Below are positions 26,725-34,803 of a stretch of 48,036 bases of DNA, piece by piece (within the stretch, counting starts at the first letter, position 1; each line of letters starts with the position of its first letter). The notes below the pieces were generated by a model. The model worked only from the letters and a program-made list of their open reading frames with translations, was not told the DNA's origin and searched no databases. This DNA comes from Bacteroidota bacterium (GTDB lineage: Bacteria; Bacteroidota; Bacteroidia; Flavobacteriales_D; Crocinitomicaceae), in contig JAJRQK010000071.1 of NCBI GenBank assembly GCA_024280295.1, forward strand, positions 1 through 48,036, given 5' to 3'. Both the position numbers and the translations under genes were made by a program.

Positions 26725-26747
26725 CTAGTACGAAACACACAGTCATT

Positions 26748-27476
26748 ATGAAAAAAACATTACTCTCTATACTTTCAATTGTTGGAATTACTGCAATTTC
26801 TTTCGGACAAGCAGTAACAATTGAAATCGGAAATTCGGGTGACATTTCAGGTACACAAGTTGATTACACTTCAGCAGGTGCTGAGGTAAGTCTTTACCTG
26901 CGAATTCAGAACACTTCAGGACAATCAATGGATTTAGCAGTTAAGCGAGAGCGCATTAATCCACAGACAGCTTGGACAGATTATGTTTGCTGGGGACACG
27001 AAACGGATCCATTCGGAGGGGTATGTTATCCTTTTTATGCCGAGAATCCATGGACAACACCTGCAACGGTAACAGTAGGTGATGGTGAAGCAGGTGTTAT
27101 TTCAGTATACATTCAACCTTTGGACCCTGATTACGGATGTGTTGTTTATAGATATGTCATTTTGGACGGGCCTAATGCTTTGGACTCAATAGATATAAGC
27201 GTTTGCAAAACGGCAGCAATTGAAGGTCTTAAACCGACACTGGCTGTTTCAGTAGCACCAAACCCTGCAAATTCTTACATTCAAGTAAAAACGACAGGAG
27301 TTGATGTTGCAACTGTTAAGATGGTAGATGTTCTGGGCAATGTTGTTTTAAGAGAAACAATTATTGGGTCAAGTAAAACGATTAATGTAAGTGAATTTAG
27401 AAATGGCATCTATTTCATTGCTGTTGAAGGAAAAGGAGTTAAAACAATTAACCGAAAAGTTATTGTGCGACACTAA
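26748..27476 (+). CDS. Secreted protein with T9SS type A sorting domain
   Basis: The ATG at 26748 gives 242 residues beginning with a signal peptide (MKKTLLSILSIVGITAISFG). The central part (about 25-150) is a beta-sandwich-like domain with two Cys-containing stretches (DYVCWGHETDPFGGVCYPF), similar to small choice-of-anchor proteins in Bacteroidota. The C-terminal 75 residues are a T9SS sorting domain: VAPNPANSYIQV, then VDVLGNVVLRE and FRNGIYFIAVEG. It should reach the cell surface or medium. It is a single gene with its own promoter and terminator. Confidence 0.87.
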   Translation: MKKTLLSILSIVGITAISFGQAVTIEIGNSGDISGTQVDYTSAGAEVSLYLRIQNTSGQSMDLAVKRERINPQTAWTDYVCWGHETDPFGGVCYPFYAENPWTTPATVTVGDGEAGVISVYIQPLDPDYGCVVYRYVILDGPNALDSIDISVCKTAAIEGLKPTLAVSVAPNPANSYIQVKTTGVDVATVKMVDVLGNVVLRETIIGSSKTINVSEFRNGIYFIAVEGKGVKTINRKVIVRH

Positions 27477-27497
27477 CAGATATAAATTAGTATTTAT

Positions 27498-27531
27498 AGA
27501 GCATCTCGTTATTACGAGGTGCTCTTTTTTT
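27498..27531 (+). terminator. Intrinsic terminator after the T9SS cargo gene
   Basis: A 12-bp stem (27498-27509 with 27514-27525, one G-U pair) with a TATT loop is followed by seven T residues. It lies 21 bases after the stop. Confidence 0.88.
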
Positions 27532-27546
27532 GTTCCCTGCATTTCG

Positions 27547-27554
27547 TACCTTTG
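27547..27554 (+). promoter_or_regulatory. -7 promoter box just before cysQ
   Basis: TACCTTTG matches TAnnTTTG and ends five bases before the ATG at 27560. If used, the mRNA would be almost leaderless. The -33 position falls in the preceding terminator and shows no TTTG at normal spacing. Confidence 0.4.
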
Positions 27555-27559
27555 AGTCG

Positions 27560-28360
27560 ATGAAAAACTATTCACTTCCTAATATTTATACTGAAGCTAT
27601 GTATGCTGCAATTGATGCTTCAAAAGTAATCGTTGAGGTTTATCAGCAAGATGTGGAAGCAATCATAAAAAGCGATGGTTCCCCTGTCACTAAAGCAGAC
27701 CTGGCAGCATCAAAAATTATATCGGATCGATTAACGCCTATTGGAATTCCAATTTTAGGTGAGGAGCTAGAAAAAGAGAGTTTTGAAGTTCGGTCAAAAT
27801 GGACTGAGAATTGGTGTGTCGATCCGCTCGACGGAACACGAATGTTTTTATTAAAAAATGGGGAATTTGCAGTTTGCATTGCTCATATTATGGATCATAA
27901 AGCAGTATTTGGAATTATCGCAGACCCGATCAAAAAAAAATTGATCGTTGGTGGTTCAAAATACGGTGTTTTCTACTTTGATTTTGATCAGGTTGATGTT
28001 CCAAGTTCTTGGCAAAAACTAGAACCTCTTTTAGAAGCAAATGACCCACTTCAAGTAATTTGTTCAAGAAGTTATAAAGTTGAAAAGGATTCTAACGATA
28101 TTGGTGATCATCTACCGCATGGGCGTTGCGAATACACTGGAAAGGGGAGCGCTTTAAAGTTCTTTGATCTAGCATTTGGACTGGCTGATGTTTATCCTCG
28201 ATTCGCGCCTACAATGGAATGGGACATCGCTGCTGGGCAGGCAATTTTAGAAACTCTAGGGGGAAGTGTAATTGACGTAGCAACCAACCAGCCGTTGACC
28301 TACAATAAAGAAAGTCTATTCAACCCTCACTTTATTGCAAAAACTAATGTTCTAAGTTAA
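27560..28360 (+). CDS. cysQ: 3'(2'),5'-bisphosphate nucleotidase CysQ
   Basis: The ATG at 27560 is preferred over a TTG at 27530 that lies in the terminator; it gives 266 residues. This inositol-phosphatase-fold enzyme removes the 3' phosphate from PAP, a by-product of sulfate activation. Metal-binding motifs are present: the SDGSPVTKADLAA block, GEELEKE (67-73), DPLDGT (88-93) and the C-terminal WDIAAGQAIL. The adenosine-side residues follow the CysQ pattern. Its stop overlaps the start of the next gene by one base (TAATG), so it heads a three-gene run with two outer membrane proteins. Confidence 0.93.
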   Translation: MKNYSLPNIYTEAMYAAIDASKVIVEVYQQDVEAIIKSDGSPVTKADLAASKIISDRLTPIGIPILGEELEKESFEVRSKWTENWCVDPLDGTRMFLLKNGEFAVCIAHIMDHKAVFGIIADPIKKKLIVGGSKYGVFYFDFDQVDVPSSWQKLEPLLEANDPLQVICSRSYKVEKDSNDIGDHLPHGRCEYTGKGSALKFFDLAFGLADVYPRFAPTMEWDIAAGQAILETLGGSVIDVATNQPLTYNKESLFNPHFIAKTNVLS

Positions 28361-29913
28361 TGGGTCGACATTTTGTCCTAATATTACTTCTATTATTGTG
28401 CCGACAATCAATTGCGCAACAAAACTGGTTGCCAATCAATTCGTTTTACAAAGATCAACTTTTGGCAAACAAGCTTGATCAAACTTATAATGAGGGTTCA
28501 TTCTATCCTGCGAATGAATCGGTCGCAAATCTTATTCCAGCAATACTAGACTCTACACCGCAATATTATACAATAACTCATATTCTCTATCAAAAACATC
28601 TATTTGAGATAAACGGGAAAGATGCGTTCATCACAATCAGTCCAACAGTTAACATCTCTTATGGGAAAGATTTTGGAGACACAAACAGGCGAAATCTATT
28701 ACATAATACGCGTGGAGTAATTGTGGAAGGGGACCTATTTAAAAAGTTTTCTTTTTCAACTTCATTTTATGAGAATCAAGCCCGATTTAGTCCGTATGAG
28801 ACCAACTACTACGAATCCGTAGGGGAGCATTACCCAAATGCTGACACAACGTACAATGTCCAAAATGCGGTAATTCCAGGCGCAGGAAGAACCAAGCCTT
28901 TTAAGGATGATGGGTTTGATTACGCCTATGCAACAGGGTATTTTGTTTACGCACCGATTAACTTATTACATATTTCAGCAGGGAATAACCCTCAATTTAT
29001 TGGCGACGGGCATCGATCCTTATTACTTTCAGATAATTCTTATAGCGCTCCATATTTTCGTGTTGATTGGAATCTTACTACAAATTTCAACTTCACCTAT
29101 TACCGATCTCGGCAAATAAATTTACTCCGAAGGTCTGCTACCAGTTCTGCAGAGGTTTACTATGAAACCAAAGGGTACTCTGTAAATTATTTCACATTTA
29201 AACCCACCAAGAAGACTAGTATTAGCTTATTTGAAGGGTCAATTTGGAATCGTGGTGATGACTCAATTAGTCGGTTTTCGCATCCACTTTACTTTAACCC
29301 ATTACCAATAGCATCTGGTATTATTCTCAAGGGTCAAGACGAAGTGACAACACTTCTTGGTTTGAATTTAAGCCATCAACTGGCTGACAAACACAGACTG
29401 TACGGTCAAGTCATTTTAAATGATTTCGATGGTTCAAAGGTCGGTTATCAGATTGGTTATCGCGGTTACAATTTCTTTGGGCTGAAAGATTTCATGCTCC
29501 AACTTGAACATAATGGAATTCCCAGAGGAGTCTATGAAACTAGTAATCGACGCAGAAATTATGCCCACTTTAACCTTCCACTAGCACATTCGAAAGGAAG
29601 TGGGTTTAACGAATTCATTCTCAGAACAAATTATGAAATTCAGAACTTCTATATCGATGTAAGCAGTGTTCTATACTTGACGAAAGATTACAGCGCAATT
29701 AGTCATTTGGTTATTGAAAATGATGAAGGGGCAAGCAATGAAACAATCTTCTATCAGAAAATTGAACTTGGGTATCGGTTTAACCGAAAAATAAACTTGA
29801 AAACGTTTGTTGCTTATCGGTTTCGATCTACAACAGATAGCTTTACTCAAACTGCTAATATCATTGAATTTGGACTTCAAACAGCATTAACGAATCACTA
29901 CAACGACTTCTAG
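28360..29913 (+). CDS. Outer membrane protein, RemB/Wzi-like, copy 1
   Basis: The 517-residue product has a signal peptide (VLILLLLLCRQSIAQ) and a barrel-like pattern of aromatic strands. The motif NNPQFIGDGHRSLLLSDN (about 203-220) is characteristic of the capsule-assembly Wzi and gliding-motility RemB group. It is followed by SAPYFRVDWNL. Wzi-type proteins anchor surface polysaccharide, and RemB is linked to gliding and surface polysaccharide in flavobacteria; the role here is inferred from similarity only. It overlaps cysQ by one base and the next gene by one base, so all three are translationally coupled. Confidence 0.75.
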   Translation: MGRHFVLILLLLLCRQSIAQQNWLPINSFYKDQLLANKLDQTYNEGSFYPANESVANLIPAILDSTPQYYTITHILYQKHLFEINGKDAFITISPTVNISYGKDFGDTNRRNLLHNTRGVIVEGDLFKKFSFSTSFYENQARFSPYETNYYESVGEHYPNADTTYNVQNAVIPGAGRTKPFKDDGFDYAYATGYFVYAPINLLHISAGNNPQFIGDGHRSLLLSDNSYSAPYFRVDWNLTTNFNFTYYRSRQINLLRRSATSSAEVYYETKGYSVNYFTFKPTKKTSISLFEGSIWNRGDDSISRFSHPLYFNPLPIASGIILKGQDEVTTLLGLNLSHQLADKHRLYGQVILNDFDGSKVGYQIGYRGYNFFGLKDFMLQLEHNGIPRGVYETSNRRRNYAHFNLPLAHSKGSGFNEFILRTNYEIQNFYIDVSSVLYLTKDYSAISHLVIENDEGASNETIFYQKIELGYRFNRKINLKTFVAYRFRSTTDSFTQTANIIEFGLQTALTNHYNDF

Positions 29914-31322
29914 TGAAGCCCATACTCTACATATCATTTTTTCTATCAGGGATTGCCAATTCACAGGGTTCACTCGGTCGTTTATTCGAGGAACTGCCCT
30001 CAGATTCGGTTCATACACCATCTGTAAAAATTCACACGAGCCTGCAACCACAAATTAGACAAATTAGCAGTGAAGAATCGTACTTGAAAATTTCCGCACT
30101 TGGAGACTTCAACTATTTAATGGATGAGCAATCGTCATTCAAGACAGGGCTTGGTGCAGAATTTTCTGGGTTACTCAATGATAAATGGTATTTCCGAATT
30201 GCAAGCATTCAAGGCGTGACAAATTTCGACACCCTTTATCAACCCAAAAGCTACATTTACAGTGTGGGTTCCGATTTCGATCTTTACACAGATCTGCGAG
30301 GAAGAATCTCCTATACACCAAATCACATATTCAACTTTCAAGTTGGGCTAGATCATAATTTTATAGGCCAAGGATCGCGGTCGCTTTTTTTGAGTGATTA
30401 TGGAAAACCCTATCCATTCGGTCTGATTCGGGCTAACTTTTGGAGGTTTGAATACAGTGTGCTGTATCAATTTTTTAAAGAAGGGCAAAGTGGTAATTGG
30501 GAAGGTAAGTTTGCATCAAGTCATCACATTTCATTTAATGCTACAGATTGGTTGAATATTGGGGTTTTTGAATCCGTGATTTTTCAACCCCGTGATACGC
30601 TTCTACAACGTGGGTTTGATGTTGAATATTTAAATCCTTTTGTATTCTATCGTCCTCAGGAATATTCGCTTGGATCATCTGATAATGTTCTTCTAGGACT
30701 TGAAATTTCGGCCGTGATAAATAGAAGTCACACTATTTATTCTCAAATTATTTTGGATGAGTTCTACTTAACAGAACTTCGAAATAAGACAGGTTGGTGG
30801 GCAAATAAATTCGGAGCACAAATTGGCGGCAAGGGACGGTTCACCATTGGCAAGAATAAATTATTTTACCGAACTGAATACAATTTTGCGCGTCCATATA
30901 CTTATTCACATATCTCGGAGCAATTCAATTATGGAAATCAAGGACAAACATTGTCCCACCCTTATGGATCAAATTTTATGGAGATCTTAGGTGAGTTAAA
31001 GTGGTCTCGAAATAAAATAAGTGCGAAGTTTTTTCTAAATTATGTGCTCAAAGGAGAAGATCACAGCGGGTATAGCTATGGAGGAAACGTATATAAACCT
31101 TATACTGTTCGCCCATATGAATTTGGACATTTCATCGGGCAAGGTCATCAAGTAAATCGAGCGAACATCGGATTAACTGCTTCGTATCAAATTACAAAAC
31201 ATGGAAATCTAAACGTTTTCATGGAGAATTATTTACGCTTCAATACTGATTATTTGAGTCCATCCTATTCTCTTGTTGTTGGTGTACGAAGCATGCTTTG
31301 GAATGACTATCGTAATTATTAA
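29913..31322 (+). CDS. Outer membrane protein, RemB/Wzi-like, copy 2
   Basis: The start is a GTG whose first base is the last base of the previous stop; MKPILYISFFLSGIANSQ makes a proper signal peptide. The 469-residue product shares the signature of the previous protein in the form DHNFIGQGSRSLFLSDYG followed by PYPFGLIRANFWRFEY. The strands continue to a C-terminal aromatic segment (VVGVRSMLWNDYRNY). The two genes are diverged tandem paralogues and may form a hetero-complex or handle different surface polymers. It is followed by a terminator shared with the ssb cluster. Confidence 0.75.
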   Translation: MKPILYISFFLSGIANSQGSLGRLFEELPSDSVHTPSVKIHTSLQPQIRQISSEESYLKISALGDFNYLMDEQSSFKTGLGAEFSGLLNDKWYFRIASIQGVTNFDTLYQPKSYIYSVGSDFDLYTDLRGRISYTPNHIFNFQVGLDHNFIGQGSRSLFLSDYGKPYPFGLIRANFWRFEYSVLYQFFKEGQSGNWEGKFASSHHISFNATDWLNIGVFESVIFQPRDTLLQRGFDVEYLNPFVFYRPQEYSLGSSDNVLLGLEISAVINRSHTIYSQIILDEFYLTELRNKTGWWANKFGAQIGGKGRFTIGKNKLFYRTEYNFARPYTYSHISEQFNYGNQGQTLSHPYGSNFMEILGELKWSRNKISAKFFLNYVLKGEDHSGYSYGGNVYKPYTVRPYEFGHFIGQGHQVNRANIGLTASYQITKHGNLNVFMENYLRFNTDYLSPSYSLVVGVRSMLWNDYRNY

Positions 31323-31345
31323 CGCAAAACCAATTATTTTTAATT

Positions 31346-31381
31346 AAAAAGGGCGTCAATAAATGTACAAAATTGACGCCC
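31346..31381. terminator. Terminator between the RemB-like gene and the ssb cluster
   Basis: A 10-bp GC-rich stem (31351-31360 with 31372-31381) has an 11-base loop. On the minus strand it is followed by a run of five T residues, so it fits best as the end of the ssb operon. It may also act on the plus strand. Confidence 0.7.
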
Positions 31382-31435
31382 CTTGTTATCGGATTGAGGT
31401 TGGTTTAGTGTAATAACGACTACGTATTGCACTAA

Positions 31436-31750
31436 TTACAACCCGATAACATGTTTTACTTCGACTTCAGTAATTTTCCGTAGATTGCCTTTTTTACTAG
31501 TATACGTCCGGTTAACTAACCTTCCATGGATAGCAAGTTGCTTACCTTTGTCACCATAACTTTCAATAAAGCCCGCCAAGTTTCCCCAAGCGAATACTCG
31601 GTGCCATTCTGGGTCTTTATTTCCCGTTTTGGAATATTGATTGGTGGCAAGTTGAAAACGAGCGACCTTTGCTCCACTATCGAAGTTTGTTATTTGTGCT
31701 GGAGATCCCATATTTCCAACAAGCGTCACGTGATTTTTTAATGGTTGCAT
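31436..31750 (-). CDS. Small single-stranded DNA-binding protein, third of three
   Basis: The 104-residue product is one OB fold of the bacterial SSB family: NHVTLVGNMGSPAQITNF, then KVARFQLATNQYSKTGN, WHRVFAWGNLAGFIESY and GRLVNRTYTSKKGNLRK. It ends at VEVKHVIGL, right after the last strand, with no linker and no acidic DDDxPF tip. SSB normally uses that tip to recruit repair and replication proteins, so this is a binding-only form. It is the last gene of a three-gene operon, 13 bases after its neighbour. Confidence 0.9.
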   Translation of the reverse strand: MQPLKNHVTLVGNMGSPAQITNFDSGAKVARFQLATNQYSKTGNKDPEWHRVFAWGNLAGFIESYGDKGKQLAIHGRLVNRTYTSKKGNLRKITEVEVKHVIGL

Positions 31751-31763
31751 ACCTTATATGTTT

Positions 31764-32156
31764 TTAAAGAATGATTAGGTCATTTATTTCTACTTCCGAA
31801 ATTGATTGCCGCTGACCATTACGGTAATAAAAACGTGTTGACAACTTCCCTTCTACGGCAATTCTGAGCCCTTTGTACCCAAGTTCGTTAAGTACTTTCA
31901 CCCATCTTCCCCATGCACAGATTCGATGCCAATGATCTTTTGTTTTCACATCTCCCTTTTCGTCGAGATAAGTTTCTGTTGTGCTCATCATGAATTGGGC
32001 AATCGTGCGACCGTTAGGTAATTCGTAAATGCGTGGTGGATTAGTTATTTCCCCAATCAGATTTACATGATTAACAGAAATCTCTTTAGGGCTGAAAAAG
32101 ATGGAGCTAGCATCTGAGCCAGCTCCATTGTTTGTGGTTAGGCTACTGTTTCGCAT
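31764..32156 (-). CDS. Small single-stranded DNA-binding protein, second of three
   Basis: The 130-residue product has a Ser/Asn-rich N-terminal extension (about 1-28) before the OB fold, which begins VNHVNLIGEITNPPRIYEL. The core shows GRTIAQFMMSTTETYLDE, WHRICAWGRWVKVLNELGY and GKLSTRFYYRNGQRQ. It stops at EVEINDLIIL with no C-terminal tail. Its start overlaps the end of the first ssb gene by 14 bases, which supports coupling; an in-frame later start would remove the extension, and no clear ribosome site decides between them. It is the most diverged copy of the three. Confidence 0.88.
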   Translation of the reverse strand: MRNSSLTTNNGAGSDASSIFFSPKEISVNHVNLIGEITNPPRIYELPNGRTIAQFMMSTTETYLDEKGDVKTKDHWHRICAWGRWVKVLNELGYKGLRIAVEGKLSTRFYYRNGQRQSISEVEINDLIIL

Positions 32157-32493
32157 CTTCTTTCGGAGTTAACAGTAGAAATTCACGCATTTCGATGCTT
32201 GTGCTGTAAAGTTGCTCACCACTCTTGCCTTCATAACTACTATGAACGAGCCTACCTTCAATTGCCACTTCATGACCTTTTAGTAACAGCTTCGCGGTTA
32301 AATCAGCATTTACTCCCCATGCAGTAATTGAGTGCCATTGTGTGTTCTCTTGCCACACACCTTCTTTATCTTTATATGACTCATTCGTTGCGATTCTCAA
32401 ACGAGTTAACGCTCTTCCCCCCTCCAACTTTACTACTTCCGGCGCTGCTCCCAGACGACCGATCAAACTCACTTTGTTTCTCAACGTGTTCAT
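32143..32493 (-). CDS. Small single-stranded DNA-binding protein, first of three
   Basis: The 116-residue product is an SSB OB fold with the clearest family match: NKVSLIGRLGAAPEVVKLEG, then LTRLRIATNESYKDKEG, WHSITAWGVNADLTAKLLLK and GRLVHSSYEGKSGEQ. It ends in LLLTPKEDAKQ, a short tail without the acidic tip. It leads the operon. The normal housekeeping SSB of Bacteroidota is longer and keeps the tip, so these three are probably accessory proteins for a special ssDNA task. An AT-rich leader of about 70 bases precedes it. Confidence 0.9.
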   Translation of the reverse strand: MNTLRNKVSLIGRLGAAPEVVKLEGGRALTRLRIATNESYKDKEGVWQENTQWHSITAWGVNADLTAKLLLKGHEVAIEGRLVHSSYEGKSGEQLYSTSIEMREFLLLTPKEDAKQ

Positions 32494-32974
32494 ACTTGCA
32501 ATTTTTAATTAAAATTTTATTTTTCGTCTCAATTGAACTCCTTGTTCGACATCGACATTGCAAAGGTGGGGGCACTTTAAAACTAAAAACGGGTGTTTGT
32601 CGTTTACTGTCGAATGTCTTTCGTTTGTAATTGGTTGTTGTCGTTTTAATTGCTGATACACTGATGTTTAACTTTTTATGTCTGAGTAGTATAAATTGAA
32701 TTATTTTATTGTGCTTATTGAAATTCGATTTATTATTCACTAAGTAATTTCAATTCCGTGGAAATGAATTACAGAATAATTCAATAATTTACAGAGGAAC
32801 AGACCATTTTAAAATTTGATCATTGTGACCATAATAGTCTTGAACTCATTATCGCAACTTCTCCTCTCAACTTGAGAAACGCTAAATTTACATGGAGTTA
32901 TCATGCTTGAAATTATAATTAAAGGGAAATAGACTATATTATGACGTTGGCAGTCATTAAAAAAAAAGAGAAAT
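32494..32974. other. 481-base AT-rich region between the ssb operon and the esterase gene
   Basis: Upstream of the ssb operon the minus strand has CACCTTTG (32568-32561), close to a -7 box. A T-rich patch of the plus strand at about 32590-32650 repeats TTGTCGTTT. Near the esterase start, ACGTTGGCAGTC at 32943-32954 resembles the right end of the inverted repeat that follows the esterase. No coding sequence is supported. Confidence 0.4.
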
Positions 32975-33790
32975 ATGCGAAAATTATTAGTCCTATTATT
33001 TACAAGTATATATTTAATTGGTTGCGGAAATCAGAAACTAAATCAAGACTCAATTCCAGAACACGAAACTTTTAAAATAGAATCAAAACAGGTAGGAGAA
33101 ACAAGAATAATAAATGTTTGGACACCACCAGCATATCAAAACGGCAATGAAAAATATCCTGTTTTGTATATGGCTGACGGAGGAATAAAAGAAGATTTTC
33201 CACACATTGCAAACACCATTTCTAAATTAATAACCGAAAAAAGTATTCCACCGATTATTCTTGTTGGTATTGAAAATACAGAGAGAGGTCGAGATTTAAC
33301 AGGTTTTTCAGAATCGGAATATGATGCTCAATTTTGTCCACAGACAGACGGAGCAAAAAACTTCCGAGCATTTATCACTCAAGAATTAATGACCGAAATA
33401 AATAACAAATATAGAACTTCAGAAAAAAAGGGAATTATTGGAGAATCTTTGTCTGGATTTTTTGTAATGGAAACATTTATGCAACATCCTGAATCATTTG
33501 ATTTTTATATAGCACTTGACCCTTCTTTATGGTGGAATGATCATTATTTAGTTAGAAATGCGAATGACCTATTTGGAAAATTTCCTGATAAAGAAGTCAA
33601 ACTTTGGTTTGCAGGTTCAAGTGCGGAAGATATTTCAGAATATACAAATGAATTGAACAAGATTTTGGAAAATAATGCACCCAATAAACTAAAATGGAAA
33701 TATTCAGACGAACCAAAAGAAAAACATAATACGATTTTTAGAGCAACAAAAGAAAAGGCTTTAAAATGGATATTGAATGACCATAAATAA
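32975..33790 (+). CDS. Esterase-D-like alpha/beta hydrolase, lipoprotein
   Basis: The 271-residue product has a lipobox (FTSIYLIGCGNQ, Cys17) and a putative esterase fold (PF00756 group, related to enterochelin esterase and esterase D). The opening strand block NVWTPPAYQNGNEKYPVLYM and FRAFITQELMTEINNKYR are typical. The nucleophile elbow is GESLSG (Ser158), Asp lies in ALDPSLWW and the likely His in KEKHNTIF. It would hydrolyse ester bonds at the membrane surface; the substrate is unknown. Its codons are more AT-rich than the neighbours, and it is flanked by repeat-like DNA on both sides, which suggests acquisition. Confidence 0.85.
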   Translation: MRKLLVLLFTSIYLIGCGNQKLNQDSIPEHETFKIESKQVGETRIINVWTPPAYQNGNEKYPVLYMADGGIKEDFPHIANTISKLITEKSIPPIILVGIENTERGRDLTGFSESEYDAQFCPQTDGAKNFRAFITQELMTEINNKYRTSEKKGIIGESLSGFFVMETFMQHPESFDFYIALDPSLWWNDHYLVRNANDLFGKFPDKEVKLWFAGSSAEDISEYTNELNKILENNAPNKLKWKYSDEPKEKHNTIFRATKEKALKWILNDHK

Positions 33791-33797
33791 AAAACGA

Positions 33798-34000
33798 AAT
33801 GCCAACAATGGCTATATTTAATACGGGTTTTGGTGCTTAATCCAAAGTGAAGCGCCTTGAATGAAGTCCGCAAAATTGAAAATTTTGCGTGTCTATTAAA
33901 ATAAAGAAAAAAAATTAAAAATTTGGCTAAGTGCGAAACCGAAAATTCAGTCCTTCGAAATCCCGTACTAACCATAGCCGAGACGTTATGCGTTAGCGAA
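33798..34000 (+). repeat. About 200-base imperfect inverted repeat, attC-like
   Basis: The left end GCCAACAATGGCTAT (33801-33815) and ATACGGGTTTT (33821-33831) are mirrored by the right end, which on the other strand reads GCTAACG (33997-33991), CGGCTAT (33980-33974) and TACGGGATTT (33967-33958). The inner parts also pair, with TTAATCCAAAG against CTTAGCCAAA. The spacer holds an A-rich patch and no gene. It follows directly after the esterase stop. A long, imperfect, bulged hairpin between successive genes is how integron attC sites look, but the ends are not strict attC core sites, so this is a resemblance only. Confidence 0.6.
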
Positions 34001-34006
34001 AAACAA

Positions 34007-34123
34007 ATGAAATTCAAGAAAAATAAAATAGAATTAGAACAAAACGGATTTTCAATAACAACTGACTTACATGAAAATGGCATCCCATCTGGGACGATGA
34101 TTGAAGTTGTAATGCCAAGGTAA
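34007..34123 (+). pseudogene. Histidine kinase C-terminal fragment
   Basis: The 38-codon frame from ATG 34007 reads MKFKKNKIELEQ, then FSITTDLHENGIPSGTMIEV and VMPR. The G-x-P-x-GT-x-hydrophobic-P pattern is the last strand of LytS-type kinase ATPase domains; compare the end of the kinase at 2400-2458. Most of the gene is missing. The 5' side abuts the attC-like repeat and the 3' side runs into the IS1182 remnant, sharing the bases around 34112-34117. It is not expected to be functional. Confidence 0.5.
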
Positions 34124-34397
34124 GGGTTCGTCACTTATCATACCCTAGAAAGAACAGTATATCCATCCGCATAGAACAATGATCGATTAGCTTTTGATCG
34201 CTGATGATGATCTCCAAATAACCTACCAAACTCAACTTATAAAACACTACTGGATCTATCGATTTTTGACCAGATGTGCCATAATGTTCATTGGTAAGTT
34301 CACGAACAAAATGTAAATCAAGGTCTTTGGGAACATGATTACTCAGCTGGAAGCTGGTGAAAAGTTGTTCTTGATAATCCTTTTTGCCTTGTATGAC
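34112..34397 (-). mobile_element. IS1182-family transposase remnant (N-terminal part)
   Basis: On the minus strand the frame reads VIQGKKDYQEQLFTSFQ, then HVPKDLDLHFVRELTNEHYG, GQKSIDPVVFYKLSLVGYLE and DQKLIDHCSMRMDILFFLGY. This is the conserved start of IS1182 transposases. After LGYDK it meets a TGA, but a neighbouring frame continues SDEPLPWH, the expected next motif, so there is one frameshift as well. The sequence then ends abruptly at the kinase fragment. No start codon, catalytic region or terminal repeats remain. Confidence 0.85.
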
Positions 34398-34803
34398 TCA
34401 AAACACGAAAGTTACAACCTCATTCGTAGTAGAAGTGGTAACTTTATCAACAGAGTTGTGCAACAGCCACATTTCCTAAAACCCATGCTTATGCTTTGCA
34501 ACACTAGCTGTGTGGAAGCCTATGTTTAGTTACAAAACTTAAAAATAAACTAAAAGGCGCACGACATTTTAGCATTAGCACTGAGTAACATTAACCAAGA
34601 CAGTAGAAAATGAATGAAATAAGAAATGATTTTCTTGACTGTTTGTCGAGCTTGCGAGTATAACAAGAAAGAAAGATATAACGGATAGCGCGCTTAGGCA
34701 GCCAAAAAAATCTAGTTTAAACGGTCTTGACCTCAATAAATATCATAGCTCGTCACCTCGGATAGGACACACTGCCAAACAACCGAGTAGTTGGATAATA
34801 ATC
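34398..34803. other. 406-base degenerate stretch beyond the IS remnant
   Basis: No gene is supported. Around 34455-34520 the plus strand carries GTTGTGCAACAGCCACA and later CTTTGCAACACTAGCTGTG, which may be parts of another repeat element. The rest shows scattered stops in all frames. The base composition is similar to the rest of the window. Confidence 0.4.

Larger units (their letters stand above)
26291..26747. other. 457-base divergent intergenic region
   Basis: It separates the TlpA operon from a T9SS cargo gene. Besides the two promoters it holds a 9-bp inverted repeat (AACACACAC at 26593-26601 with its complement at 26634-26642) enclosing a run of C then A residues. An open frame extends from 26634 into the next gene, but its first 38 codons look non-coding. 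Confidence 0.5.

Noticed and set aside
26634-26747. Extended N-terminus of the T9SS cargo at 26748
   Set aside because: The extra 38 residues are Cys/Ser-rich with no signal function, while the internal ATG begins a standard signal peptide directly downstream of a good promoter.
31436-32493. ssb cluster considered as part of a prophage
   Set aside because: No terminase, capsid, tail, integrase or recombinase gene is nearby, and the flanking genes are RemB-like proteins and an esterase.
32381-32740. Minus-strand frame of 119 codons overlapping the first ssb gene
   Set aside because: It is out of frame with a clear SSB protein and has a low-complexity Asn/Lys/Thr-rich translation with no motif.
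33544-34134. Long minus-strand open frame of 196 codons across the esterase 3' end and the repeat
   Set aside because: It is the shadow of the esterase gene plus the inverted repeat. The esterase frame has a lipobox, a nucleophile motif and a start with an upstream A-rich leader; the shadow has none of these.
34335-34529. Plus-strand frame of 64 codons in the degenerate region
   Set aside because: It lies antisense to the IS1182 remnant and has no protein features.
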